A stretch of 64,000 bases of DNA from Rhizophagus clarus (taxonomy: Eukaryota; Glomeromycota; Glomeromycetes; Glomerales; Glomeraceae). Shown piece after piece: positions 1 to 10,226 of this stretch (positions are counted from its first letter, which is position 1; each line of letters opens with the position of its first letter). The DNA is taken from NCBI GenBank assembly GCA_015698045.1, contig BLAL01000079.1:947931-1011930 (forward strand), given 5' to 3'. The position numbers and the translations under genes were made by a program. The notes under the pieces are model-generated. The model saw nothing but the letters and a program-made list of their open reading frames with translations, was not told the origin of the DNA and searched no databases.

Positions 1-2264
1 TGAGCTTTACGGATATATACAATTATAAAATTACATAAGATTTATTTTTTTATTGAAATAAATTGAAAAGAAGGTGGATATAATATTAATGAGATATTAA
101 TTTCATATAATGGCAATATCAATTCTAACAAATAATTTTAAAGTGTTAAATATTTCAAATTATCACAAAATATTAAAGAATCAAATGATCATACTTTTTT
201 CACCATCCGAGCCCAGTCTCCCATGGTCTTCGCTCAGTTGTTACGAGACGGACGTTTCCGTTTCTTTTTAATGTTGGTCTGAAGAAGATCGTTCGATCGG
301 GTTTGTTCTTTTATTAGATCGTCTAGCGAGATCAATATCATATTATCTATATATGAAAGAAACTATTTGAATATTATCATACGTTATTTAATGAATTAAT
401 ATACCAGGTATTTTTTTTTTATACCTGTTTCTTCTCTACTAGGTTTGGGAGAGGACATTTTCTTTCTATCTTTTTTTTATTAGAAATCTAAAAACTCTGA
501 TCTGAGATGTGGTATTTTTATATGTAACTGATAAGATATGGACAGTCAAACTTTAAAAAAAATATCAATTGAATTCTTTGGGAAAAAAGCACAAAGTAAA
601 TTTTTTTATAATATTACGACTGTGATATCATGACTGCACTATATAAAAGGAAATTTGGGTCAACAACTTGAAAAGTTTTTTTTAAAACTTCATTACATAA
701 TTCCGAGATAGAGAACTAATGTAACAAATTCTGTCAATGCGCTGCAGATAAAAATCAATGTAACCATTAACAATTTTTTTTCCTGATCAATTATTGATCT
801 AAATTTCCATTTATTTATCGCGACCACGATATTCATGTCAAATTTTTCAGATCATTACCCTAGATTTTACCAATGTGCTGCAGATAAAGATCTTTTGCAG
901 ATAAAGAATCAACAGAACTGTTGACAAAATTTTTTTCTGATCAATTTTTTGATCTAAATTTCTGTTCATGTCCTGCGATCACCTTACATGTAACCGCAAT
1001 TTTTCCATTTCCCAAAATTTCATCAATTTACTTTACATTGCACTAATATTGCACTGTTAAATATTTAATATAATATTTTTTCTATTAAGATTAAAAGAAT
1101 AGTTAATAATTTATTATCAATCCTAATTATTAAAATAAATATATAATATATTAAACTTATGAAAAAATGTACTCTATTTAAGTATTAGGACAGCATAATA
1201 TAGTACGTACAGTATAATTCTTTAACCCTGATTATGTAACCATTAACAAATTTTTCTCCTGATCAATTATCCCGAAAATCCGTTTATGTCCTGCGATCAC
1301 GATATTCACGTTAAATTTTTCAGATTACCCCTGAATTCTATCAATGCGCTGCAGATAAAAAATCAATGTAATCATTAACAATTTTTTTCCGGTCAATTAT
1401 TGATCTAAATTTCTATTTATTTATTGCGACCACGATATTCATGCCAAATTTTTCAGATCATTACCCTAGATTTCACAAATGTGCTGCAGATAAAGATCTT
1501 TTGCAGATAAAGAATTAACAGAACTGTTGACAAAATTTTTTTCTGATCAATTTGTTGATCTAAATTTCTGTTCATGTCCTGCGATCACCTTACATGTAAC
1601 CACAATTTTTCCATTTCCCAAAATTTCATCAATTTACTATATACATTGCACTAATATTGTACTGTTAAATATTTAATATAATATTTTTTCTATTAAGATT
1701 AAAAGAATAGTTAATAATTTATTATCAATCCTAATTATTAAAATAAATATATAATATATTAAACATATGAAAAAATGTACTCTATTTAAGTATTAGGACA
1801 GCATAGTAATATAGTACGTACAGTATAATTCTTCAACCCTGATTATGTAAACATTAACAAATTTTTTCTCCTGATCAATTATCCCGAAAATCCGTTTATG
1901 TCTTGCGATCACGATATTCATGTCAAATTTTTCAGATTACCCCTGAATTCTATCAATGCGCTGCAGATAAAAAATCAATGTAACCATTAATAATTTTTTC
2001 CGATCAATTATTGATCTAAATTTCTATTTATTTATTGCGATCACGATATTCATGTCAAATTTTTCAGATCATTACCCTAGATTTCACCAATGTGCTGCAA
2101 ATAAAGATCTTTTGCAGATAAAGAATCAACAGAACTGTTGACAAAATTTTTCTGACCAATTTTTTGATCTAAATTTCTATTTATATCCTGCGATCACCTT
2201 ACATGTAACCGCAATTTTTCCATTGCCCAAAATTTCATCAATGTACTGTAAACATTGCATTAAT

Positions 2265-3795
2265 AGGACCCAGAAATATACATATAGGGGTAGGGTCTAT
2301 CAATGCGTCGTCATCATAGTGGAGTTGGACGGAGTAAGGTTTTGATTTGCGTATAATTTAGGAGATTTTTGTCCATAGTAAGGTCATTAGATTGCGTATT
2401 TTTATCAAAAATTTTTATATGTAAAAGATTTAATTTGCGTATTTTGACCTATATTTTTATTTGGCTGATCATATATACTGTTGTAGAAAATTATTCGATA
2501 TGCTAAAATACGATTTATCAATCATAAAATTTACAATTTTATAGTTTTAAATTTTTTTTTTTTTAAAAGATTTTTTTATCGGTTTTTATAACCGAAATTT
2601 TTTTTTTAATATTTAATATTTTTTATCGGTTTTATAAACTGAAATTTTTTTTAATATTTATATTATTAGTAACTGAATTTTTTTTTAAAAAAAGATTTTT
2701 TATAAACCGAACCTTTTTCTTTTCCACTGATTTAAAAAAATAAAAAAAAAAACTATTTATAAAAAAAAAAGTACTAGATACTACTGAAGTATAAATTGGA
2801 ACTAACGGACTCTTGCAAATATGGTGAGTTAAATGTAAGAAGCAGAATTCAATGTTAATAAAATTTTACTAACATTCCTTTTAGTTTTTTAGTACCTACA
2901 TAATCAAGATTATTCTATTTTTTATAGCTTATTACATTGGTAAGTTTCAAATTTTTAGGAATTTTATCAAAAAATGCTTACTAATGTTTTATAATTTCTT
3001 TTTTATAGATTTCAGAATTCGATCAGAACTTGAAATTCAAGACGGGTAAGTATTTCTATAAGGAGATAAGCGGGTTTGATTTTTTATGTATTAAAGAGTA
3101 TTTACTAACATTCTTTAACTTCTCTTTTGTAGATTTTGAAGTAAAATTTGGAATTCGAGACGGTTAAGTATTCTAAAAGCGGGGGGGTGCGAGTTTGAAT
3201 AAAGCGTTTGCTAACTTCTCTTTTTTGCGGAATTTAGACTAGAACTTGGAATAATTCAAGATAGGTGAGTATTTCTAAAGGAAGAAGGAGTGGGTTTATA
3301 TAAGAACACTTACTAATATTCTTTAACATCTCTTTTTGTAGATTTTGAACTGGAACTTCAAATTGGAATTTAAACATATTGTAGGAATGAACTTTCAAAT
3401 ATAAATATCAAAAAAAAAAAAATAATAATAAATTTTTTTCTAATTATAAAGCTATCTAAATTCGTATACAAATATTGTTAAAATATAATACATTTCATTA
3501 TATTTCGTTAATATAACATAAAGAGAAACAAATATAATTTTTTTTTTTTTTTAATAAAAAAAAGACCGATATCAAACTGCAGATTATAGAAACTATATCA
3601 TATGATATACTGCATTTTGCTGAATTAATTAATAATTGAAAATTTTAAGGTCTGAAATTTTATTTGCATATTTTTGTGGTATTTTCAATATCAGGTGTCA
3701 AATTTGCGTACCGTTCATATAAAAAACCCTTGCGTACAGCTCATAGTAAAATTTTCTTTCATCATCTGACCCCTATATATATATTTCTGGGTCCT
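2265..3795. mobile_element. Non-autonomous TIR transposon, hAT-like by target duplication
   Basis: The ends are inverted repeats of about 27 bp with one mismatch, starting AGGACCCAGAAATATA and closing with its reverse complement (TATTTCTGGGTCCT). They are flanked by a direct duplication cattaat(a) at 2258-2265 and 3796-3803, which is 7-8 bp. The uninterrupted neighbouring satellite unit supplies the empty site, so the boundaries are well supported. An 8-bp duplication is the known habit of hAT elements. No transposase is present. The interior is AT-rich and holds a tandem series of exon-like blocks, reported separately. Confidence 0.8.
3005..3380 (+). repeat. Tandem micro-exon-like repeats inside the TIR element
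   Basis: Four blocks of about 35-40 bp resemble one another (gaattcgatcagaacttgaa, gaagtaaaatttggaattcg and so on). They occur at roughly 3009-3041, 3133-3163, 3229-3265 and 3342-3380. Most are followed by a donor-like ggtaagtatttct or ggtgagtatttct and preceded by ctaacattctttaac...tttttgtag. The repeat unit therefore looks like intron-exon-intron rather than plain satellite. Reading frames across the blocks are not all open. Confidence 0.5.
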
Positions 3796-4461
3796 CATTA
3801 ATATTGCACTGTTAAATATTTAATATAATATTTTTTCTATTTAGATTAGATTAAAAGAACAATCCTAATTATTAAAATAAATATATAATATATTAAACAT
3901 ATGAAAAAAATGTACTCTATTTAAGTATTAGGACAGCATAATATAGTACGTACAGTATAATTCTTCAACTCTGATTATGTAACCATTAACAAATTTTTTC
4001 TCCTGATCAATTATCCCGAAAATCCATTTATGTCCTGCGATCACGATATTCATATAAAGTTTCTTTACTTGTAACCGTTAATATTGCTCGAAATTACCAT
4101 TAATGTTCTGTGGACAAAGAGCTAATATACCCATTAAGGATTTTCCCGATCAATTATTCCAATAATTTGAAAATTTTGTTGGCCAAATTTCCGTTTATGT
4201 CCTACAGTTACGATACTCATATATAATTTCTTTACATGTAACCGTTAAGACGTCAAATTTTCCCAAAATTTTCGTCATAAAGAATCGATGTAACCATTAA
4301 CAAATTTTTCCGATCAACTATCCAAGATTTAATGTAACCATGAACGTTTTTTTCGAGAATGCTAACCCAATTTCCTTTTATGTGCTGCGGTCACGATGTA
4401 ATTTTTTCTTAATATTAAGAGAAATCTCTATAAATAAATAAAGATGATGCTGTATTCATTT

Positions 4462-4520
4462 CGTCAGGAATCACCTATTTCTTTACGTGACGAATCACCT
4501 ATTTCTTTACGTTGCTACTA
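4462..4520. promoter_or_regulatory. Short direct repeat just upstream of the six-exon gene
   Basis: The phrase gaatcacctatttctttacg occurs twice in tandem, 40-100 bp upstream of the start codon at 4557. Its position suggests a promoter or 5' leader repeat, but no known binding motif is recognised. Confidence 0.3.
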
Positions 4521-4556
4521 GCACAATACCGATAAGTACCATCTTGTTTGTTTATC

Positions 4557-6127
4557 ATGACTAAACGCAGAGGAGTAACAGAAAAAGGTAATAATATTAT
4601 ATTTTTGATTTAAAATTTATATAGTAATTGCGCCTAATACTATTATAATGATACCTAAAAGACAAGGCAACAAAAGCTGCAAAGACTACAAAAACTATTC
4701 GTACATATGTTGCCAACTCTTCACGTGATTATAATAAGGAAAGAGATGAAAGGAGAGAGGAAGGAAGTGAACATAAACAAGATAATTTACATGGACAAGA
4801 TGTAGATATTGGAGAAGGTAATAATAGACAAGATGATGATATTGAAAGAATTATTTTGGGTAAATACGTTATAATAATTGTTTTATTATTCAATTGAAAT
4901 GATATTTCTGCGAATTTATTTAAAACTAAATTTACTTCGTTATAATGAAGATATGCTTCCAGAGCAAGAAGAAAGAAATATTGAAAAAGAAAGAAGAGAA
5001 AATGAGAAGAAAGAGATGGAGAGGAGAGATAAAGAGAGAAGAGAGAAAGAAAGAAGAGAGAAAGAGAGAAGAGAGAAAGAGAGAAGAGAGAAAGAGAGAA
5101 GAGAGAGGGATAGGAGAGAGAAAGATAAAGAACAAGAAGAAAATGAAAATGATGAAAGCGGTAAAAACATAAAATCTGAACATAATTAATGAATATAATT
5201 TTATTCTCATTTAATATTACTTCTAGAGAGTGAAGAAGAAATTCCGGTTCAATTTGGCGCAATGACCAATCAATTGCAAATTTGCAATTGGTTGGTCTTA
5301 CATCCAAGTGTACTACATCTGGCAAACAAAATGCTTGATGCCTCGACGAAGCAGCCATCAACAAATTTGCCACTAACCACCTCGACTTCGTCACCATCTG
5401 ACAACGTAAAATCCATTTCTTATTTTGGTTGTTACATTCTTACCAATTAAGAACAATCGTTATTACACAGAATTACTGATGTATTATGTATTATTGATAT
5501 TATTACTGTTTAGGATAATTATCGTCTTATTGACGAAGAAATGAAATGCCTTTTTTTGCGAACTAGAAATCCGCCCGATCATGCGTTTGATAAAATAACA
5601 CAAAAAATTTTTGGGCATGATGCTTATCAAAGCGTGGCGAAGTCAATTAACGAACGATATCATAAATCATTTTCCGACTATCGATATCAATTGAAAAATG
5701 TACTTTCAACATTAGTAAAAGAATTTCGACAAATTGTAGAAAGGTGATCGATACGTTCATATCGTTATGTTGTTGTTTTATTACAATGATTTAATGATTT
5801 AAATTTTTTTTCTATTAAAGTGGATATACGGAAAGTTCAGATCCTACCGACGAGAAAGTAAACAATTTCATATCACGTGAGGTGGTTTTAAAGAGAATCT
5901 TAAGCCGATACGTTTCAGCCATCGATTTTACAAAATTATCGGAAACTTCACTAGATAAATTAATAGAATTCTCCAGAAAATGCTTCAAAATAGTCTGGGT
6001 TGAAACTGAAAGCGCAAATATCAAAGAAAAGGTTAAGGAGTTAGATGTTATTACAGAAGATCTAGAAATTCCTTCCCGTAGCGGAAGAAACATTGCTAGC
6101 TCTTTAAAACTCCATCTTTTTTCATAA
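4557..6127 (+). CDS. Lineage-specific low-complexity protein, six exons, 384 aa
   Basis: Exons in order are 4557-4587, 4662-4859, 4951-5160, 5227-5405, 5514-5743 and 5821-6127. All five introns have GT/AG ends and keep the frame, giving 384 residues. The N-terminal half is charged. Residues 80-140 hold about five tandem copies of a KERRE-type unit, a probable highly charged helix. The C-terminal half is globular-looking and includes LFLRTR (exon 5) and IVWVETES (exon 6). The first motif recurs as LFLRTR in the glutamine-rich genes of both inverted-repeat arms, and the second as YWVETEE in the pseudogene at 52288-52757. I infer a shared fungal family of unknown function. A nuclear role is possible from the basic N-terminus, but nothing in the sequence shows it. 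Start chosen because MTKRRG opens the first in-frame exon. Confidence 0.75.
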
Positions 6128-6403
6128 ATACAGTACATATCACATAAAAGACCGTGATAACATTGATATGTTTTTTATTCCTTTATGATAATAAAGATTA
6201 CAATATATCATAGCGCCACCACTCTGCTAATAATTCATGTGACCTAATTTCACGTTATACGTAGATTTTATTGATTTTTATTGTGCCGCGTTAACCATCT
6301 CTTTTTCTTCCCAACTTGTTTACCATTTTTCGAAGCGAAATATAAAACCACATAGACTATAATAAATATTTTTATTTAATATTTTATTTAGTTAAATAAC
6401 TAG

Positions 6404-6750
6404 TATAGCGTTTTAATCTTAGATAATGTATCTATACATAAAAGTCAGCGTTTGCGGAATATTTGTGAGGAGAAAGGAATACGACTTGAGTTTTTGCCAT
6501 CTTATTCTCCCGATTATAATCCCGTAAGAATTTAATCTTCCATTATTTAAAAATTTATTGCTTACAGATCGAGCAAGCATTTTTTTATATTAAAAATTTT
6601 TTACAACAACATCGTGATTGGGTAGAATCTGTAGAAAATCCAGTAGACGCGTTAAATTTCAGTTGTATGACAATTGGCAAAAATTTTGCTAAGGCGTGCT
6701 TTGAACATCTGGATATTTATAAATTAAAATTAAATGTCAAAATTATTTGA
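6404..6750 (+). pseudogene. 3' fragment of a Tc1/mariner-type DDE transposase
   Basis: Two exons (6404-6522 and about 6568-6750, intron ending ttgcttacag) join to give a typical Tc1 C-terminus. It holds the second catalytic aspartate in LILDNVSIH, then FLPSYSPDYNPIEQ with the catalytic glutamate. The spacing from D to E is 35 residues, matching the DD34E class. The tail continues to a TGA at 6748. The DNA-binding domain and first aspartate are not found upstream, and no terminal inverted repeat is visible. It is therefore a truncated remnant, or less likely the last exons of a domesticated gene whose 5' part I cannot see. Confidence 0.7.
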
Positions 6751-7083
6751 ACTTCAAAATTTATTGCTGAATAAAAGGAATTTATTATACAAATTAATAA
6801 TTTTACTGAACTAAAAGTTATTGATCAGCATTTTTATAGTAAAGAAACAAACAATCTTAACAGAAACCTTAGATTTTTAAACAGCCATCAAATTACTGAC
6901 TTCCATATTGAACAATTTTTTTTTATATTTTCTGCAATATGAATTTAACATTATCATCATATCAATTTGGCATTCAAGATAATATTCAAAAAATGTCTTA
7001 ATAAATTTTATTTAGTGCCAGTGTGATTGATAAAATGCATTATTATTTATTATTATTATAAAAAAATATCAAAACAAAAAAAG

Positions 7084-7240
7084 AACACGCCACCAGGCGA
7101 ATCAGAAACCTTTACGCCACAAGGCGAACCAGAAAAAAAACTCGTCACCAGACGAACCAGGAAAAAAACCCGCCACCAGGCAGACCAAACAAACTACATA
7201 GAATAAAAAATTCGCCACCAAGGCGACCAGAAATGAATTA
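7084..7240. repeat. Short tandem repeat, about 35-bp unit (cgccaccaggcgaaccagaa)
   Basis: About five imperfect copies of a cgccaccaggcga(a)ccagaaaaaaac unit lie directly downstream of the stop of the zinc-knuckle gene, probably in its 3' untranslated region. The GC-rich cores (cgccaccaggcg) are partly self-complementary, so the transcript could form small hairpins. Confidence 0.75.
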
Positions 7241-7250
7241 AATAAAAAAC

Positions 7251-8100
7251 CTATTCCTCAATTCTTCCAAAAAATTTGATTAAATCGGCCGGCTTTAAAA
7301 AATTCTTTTTAAATGGAATAGGTACCTTTTCACCTTTTCGTAAATGGCAATCTTTTGACTCGTGCGGACTGACCCAACACCTGCAGCATCTTCCCCGGTA
7401 ATTTTGCTGAATATTCGGGCAGGTATTAAAATCATGCCCGTAATATTCACATAAGTAACACAGATCTTTATATGAGCCGATAGGCGTAATCCAATTTGTC
7501 CTGCTAGATAAAGCGACCCCCTCCGACGTGCATATAAAATTTAAATTTGAACCGGGAGCCAGGTTCGAAGAAATTGGCGGGTTCGAGGAAATTGGGGAGA
7601 TCGAGGAAATTGGTGAGATCGACGAAATTAAAGTCGTTAAGGGAGTTATTGATGATGAGGTTACTGAAGAGTCTAAGGGTAGCGAAGAGCTTAAAGATGA
7701 AATTGAATCCGACAAGGATCCGTATGTTGAGACCGGAGGAGAAGGAGAGGCAATAGCAGAGACATTAAGAGGAGAAGTAGAGACAATAGGAGGAGAGATA
7801 GTAGATGAAGCAGAAGTAAGTCGTTCTTATATTGTTAGTCAGTATCAAAACATACAGTATCAGTAACCTGATAGAGCCATATACAGCATCAATGCACCCA
7901 AAAAAACATAGTGTTAACTTACCTTGGAGTATTGTAATTAACATTTGAATTGTACTAGAATTATTCTTTATTGTTATAGAATGATTAACAGATATACTTA
8001 ATATATCTTTAATCGCGTTCGGGTTATCAATTATATAAAAATCATCGCTAACTTCATTATTATTGTCGATAATAGTAGTGTTATCAATGTTATCGGGCAT
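7251..8100 (-). CDS. Double CCHC zinc-knuckle protein, two exons, 250 aa
   Basis: Transcript-order exons are 8100-7923 and 7825-7251. The GGTAAGT donor and the ATAAG acceptor join in phase to give 250 residues. The N-terminal part is rich in N, D and I. The middle is a Ser/Pro/Thr-rich tract with ISSISPISS-type repeats. The C-terminus carries two consecutive CX2CX4HX4C knuckles, CYLCEYYGHDFNTC and CCRCWVSPHESKDC, then a basic tail. CCHC knuckles bind single-stranded RNA or DNA and occur in retroelement Gag proteins and in cellular RNA-binding proteins. No protease or reverse transcriptase is adjacent, so a cellular or domesticated Gag-like origin cannot be decided. The gene starts 154 bp outside the matched part of the inverted repeat and is divergent from it. 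Confidence 0.7.
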
Positions 8101-9066
8101 ATTAAAATTAAGACACGTTATTTTAAAAAGGAAGAGTATGAACTTTTTTTTTGATAAAACTTAAAGGTAGGAGGAGAAAATTCTTTTTTTTTTTTTTGAT
8201 AAAACGAAGTTCTTTCGGGTAGGAGGAGAAAATTTTTTTTTTTTAATCATATTTATTTAAAAAAAAAAGGACGTGGGAATAAGATTTTTTCTAAAATTTT
8301 TATTTCTTTTTTTTTAAAAAAAAAAATAGGAACGTGAAAATAAGTTATTAAGGGAAATCGTTATAAAACTTTATTTTTCTTGAAAAATTAGGGGTATTTA
8401 TATACAACTAGCGAAGTGTTGGGCCTATCCTAAATGGGAAACATCATTCAAAAATCTCAGTACAGAATTGCTGGGCTTATTCTAAATAAGGCTTATCCTA
8501 GCACTAAGATGTTCCTGTTTAGTTGTCTAATTACGGATACCTTTTTATTTGAAAAGTTGTCGTCAATATTTGTTTAGTCACACACCATCAATTAAATTAA
8601 TATACATTAGTAATCTGCGCCGGAAAGACAACTAAAAAATAAATTCTTTTATATCAATATACATTATACATGACTTGCCGACCAATTATTCTATTAAACA
8701 CTCGGGAAAGCGCCAGTGGGAAATTTGCACAACCACAAACTATAGCTTTACACAAAGCGATGATTGATGGTGAAATAAATATAGCCATATAATAAGTAAA
8801 TCAATGGCACAATAAAACACAGCCTTAGATAGAAATAAAAAAGCATAATAATTAGAAAAAAAACAGAAAAAAAGATCTCTTTTTTGTAAGTACCAGCCAG
8901 TTTAATTAGTACAGTATAACCTGTTCTTCACGCCAAGTACAAACAATTTATCCAAATGAGATTAAATGATAATCTCAGTGCAAAACTGTGATTTTTATTG
9001 GTCTACAGAATTTGGTAAAATATGCAATATGCACATGTGTAATTAGCTAATTAGGAATTTAAAGCA

Positions 9067-9366
9067 ATGCTACGATCATTTGACCAGAAGTTTTATACAG
9101 TATATGCGCATAAGACCAGTTCAAGAATACCAAGTCATCGAAGGAAAGGGAAATGGATGCTTTCTTGGATAAGGCGCATAAGAAAAAGCATCAGTGATGA
9201 AATGAGAGAAGAGAAGCTTCAGCATGAATCATCTACTCAGATATTTCTAACTCGCAGAACCGTTGCCTCTTTCTTTTTAAGATGTTCCTTTTCCATACAT
9301 GATTCCCATTCTTTGATTTCTACTTTGCTTCTTCCCCGGAGATCGGTTGAGACAGAACTGAAATAA
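9067..9366 (+). CDS. Uncertain 99-aa open frame in the left arm
   Basis: An ATG-to-stop frame of 99 residues, basic in the middle (SWIRRIRKSISDEMREEK). It resembles nothing I recognise. The only difference from the right-arm copy (62889-63188) is one residue (RCSF versus RCFF), but that reflects the youth of the duplication, not selection. The opposite strand over the same bases reads a Lys/Glu-rich stretch (KVEIKEWESCMEKKHLKKK) that also looks protein-like, so the coding strand is not settled. Confidence 0.25.
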   Translation: MLRSFDQKFYTVYAHKTSSRIPSHRRKGKWMLSWIRRIRKSISDEMREEKLQHESSTQIFLTRRTVASFFLRCSFSIHDSHSLISTLLLPRRSVETELK

Positions 9367-9689
9367 TCAATGTAGAGCGAGTTTGATAAAAATCAATTGT
9401 AGAACAAGGGCTAATACGTGAATTGTCTTCATCCATACCGCCTGAAGATACCGAAACTATCTTGTTTCTAACTTTGGCTTAGTTCAAATCACTCGCTATC
9501 CTAGGAATCATTCCTTTCAGTTCAGTGCTTTAAATAATCTCTTTTTCCTAAAGAATTTATTTTTCGTTCTCATTACTAACATATTTTGTATTCGTGTTTA
9601 TATTAAAGTAAGTTGCTCTCTGTTTATAGGAGAGGTTAATTATTAATTATACGACTTAAGATGTTTGAGAAGGTTCAAGGAAAAGATAA

Positions 9690-10160
9690 CTCGTAGTGTT
9701 ATGATATCAATGCAAACAACTTTTTTTGCAGAAAAAGTTTTTTTTGGTAATAGGTATAACCACGATATAGAATTTTTAAAAAAAAGAAAAAAATTGAAAA
9801 AAAGATTAATTTTTACTCGATAATCACAATGTCCGTTATTATATTAATCAAATTTTTTTCCTTAGAAAATCTATTGAGATCAATGGTAAAAAAGAAACTT
9901 ATTTTCGAAATTAATCGTAACAATGTGAGAAAAATATTAATTTTACTTGGCCATGATTTAATCACAATATCCATCATTATATTAATCATATTTTTTTCCT
10001 TAAAAAAATCTGTATCATATGATGTAATAAGATCAATGGCAAAAAGAATTTTTTTTCTTTTCGTAATTAACCATATTAATCATAGATATAATTACGATGC
10101 AAGAAAAAGATTAATTTTTTTCGATCATGATGTGGTAAGATCAACGCAAAAAAAAAGGGG
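9690..10160. repeat. Diverged repeats with gatcatgatgtggtaagatcaatgc core
   Basis: Three to four imperfect repeats about 110-150 bp long share the core (g)atcatgatgt(g)gtaagatcaa(t/c)gcaaaaa followed by a T-run and gaaattaatcatattaatcat. They directly precede the start at 10227. A copy of the core also precedes the paralogue start at 13489. Confidence 0.6.
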
Positions 10161-10226
10161 ATAAAAAAAATTTTTTTTTTTTTTTATTCAATTATTTCTT
10201 TTTTTTTATATTGAGATATCATTAAA

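Larger units (their letters stand above)
728..4060. repeat. Tandem ~610-bp satellite-like array, three units, third interrupted
   Basis: The landmark caatgcgctgcag recurs at about 735, 1342 and 1954, giving periods of roughly 607 and 612 bp. Each unit contains the same ordered sub-blocks: a gatcaatta/tgatctaaat block, tcctgcgatcac, a TTAAATATTTAATATAATA block, and tagtacgtacagtataatt. The units are nearly identical, so the duplications are recent. The third unit is split by the inserted element at 2265-3795 and resumes after it up to about 4060. A more diverged related stretch follows to about 4400. No open coding frame is visible. Confidence 0.85.
8254..10226. other. Arm segment upstream of the glutamine-rich gene, mostly non-coding
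   Basis: This holds AT-rich sequence, a weak 99-residue open frame (9067-9366) and, from about 9690 to 10160, diverged repeats built around gatcatgatgtggtaagatcaatgcaaaa and attaatcatatt. The same repeat reappears at 13340-13385, in front of the truncated paralogue, which suggests it belongs to the promoter region of this gene family. Confidence 0.5.

Noticed and set aside
4729-5397. Long minus-strand open frames (FSLSLFSLSL repeats) opposite the six-exon gene
   Set aside because: They are the antisense of the GAGAGAAAGAGAGAA repeat coding for KERRE units. The sense strand has a complete phase-consistent exon chain.
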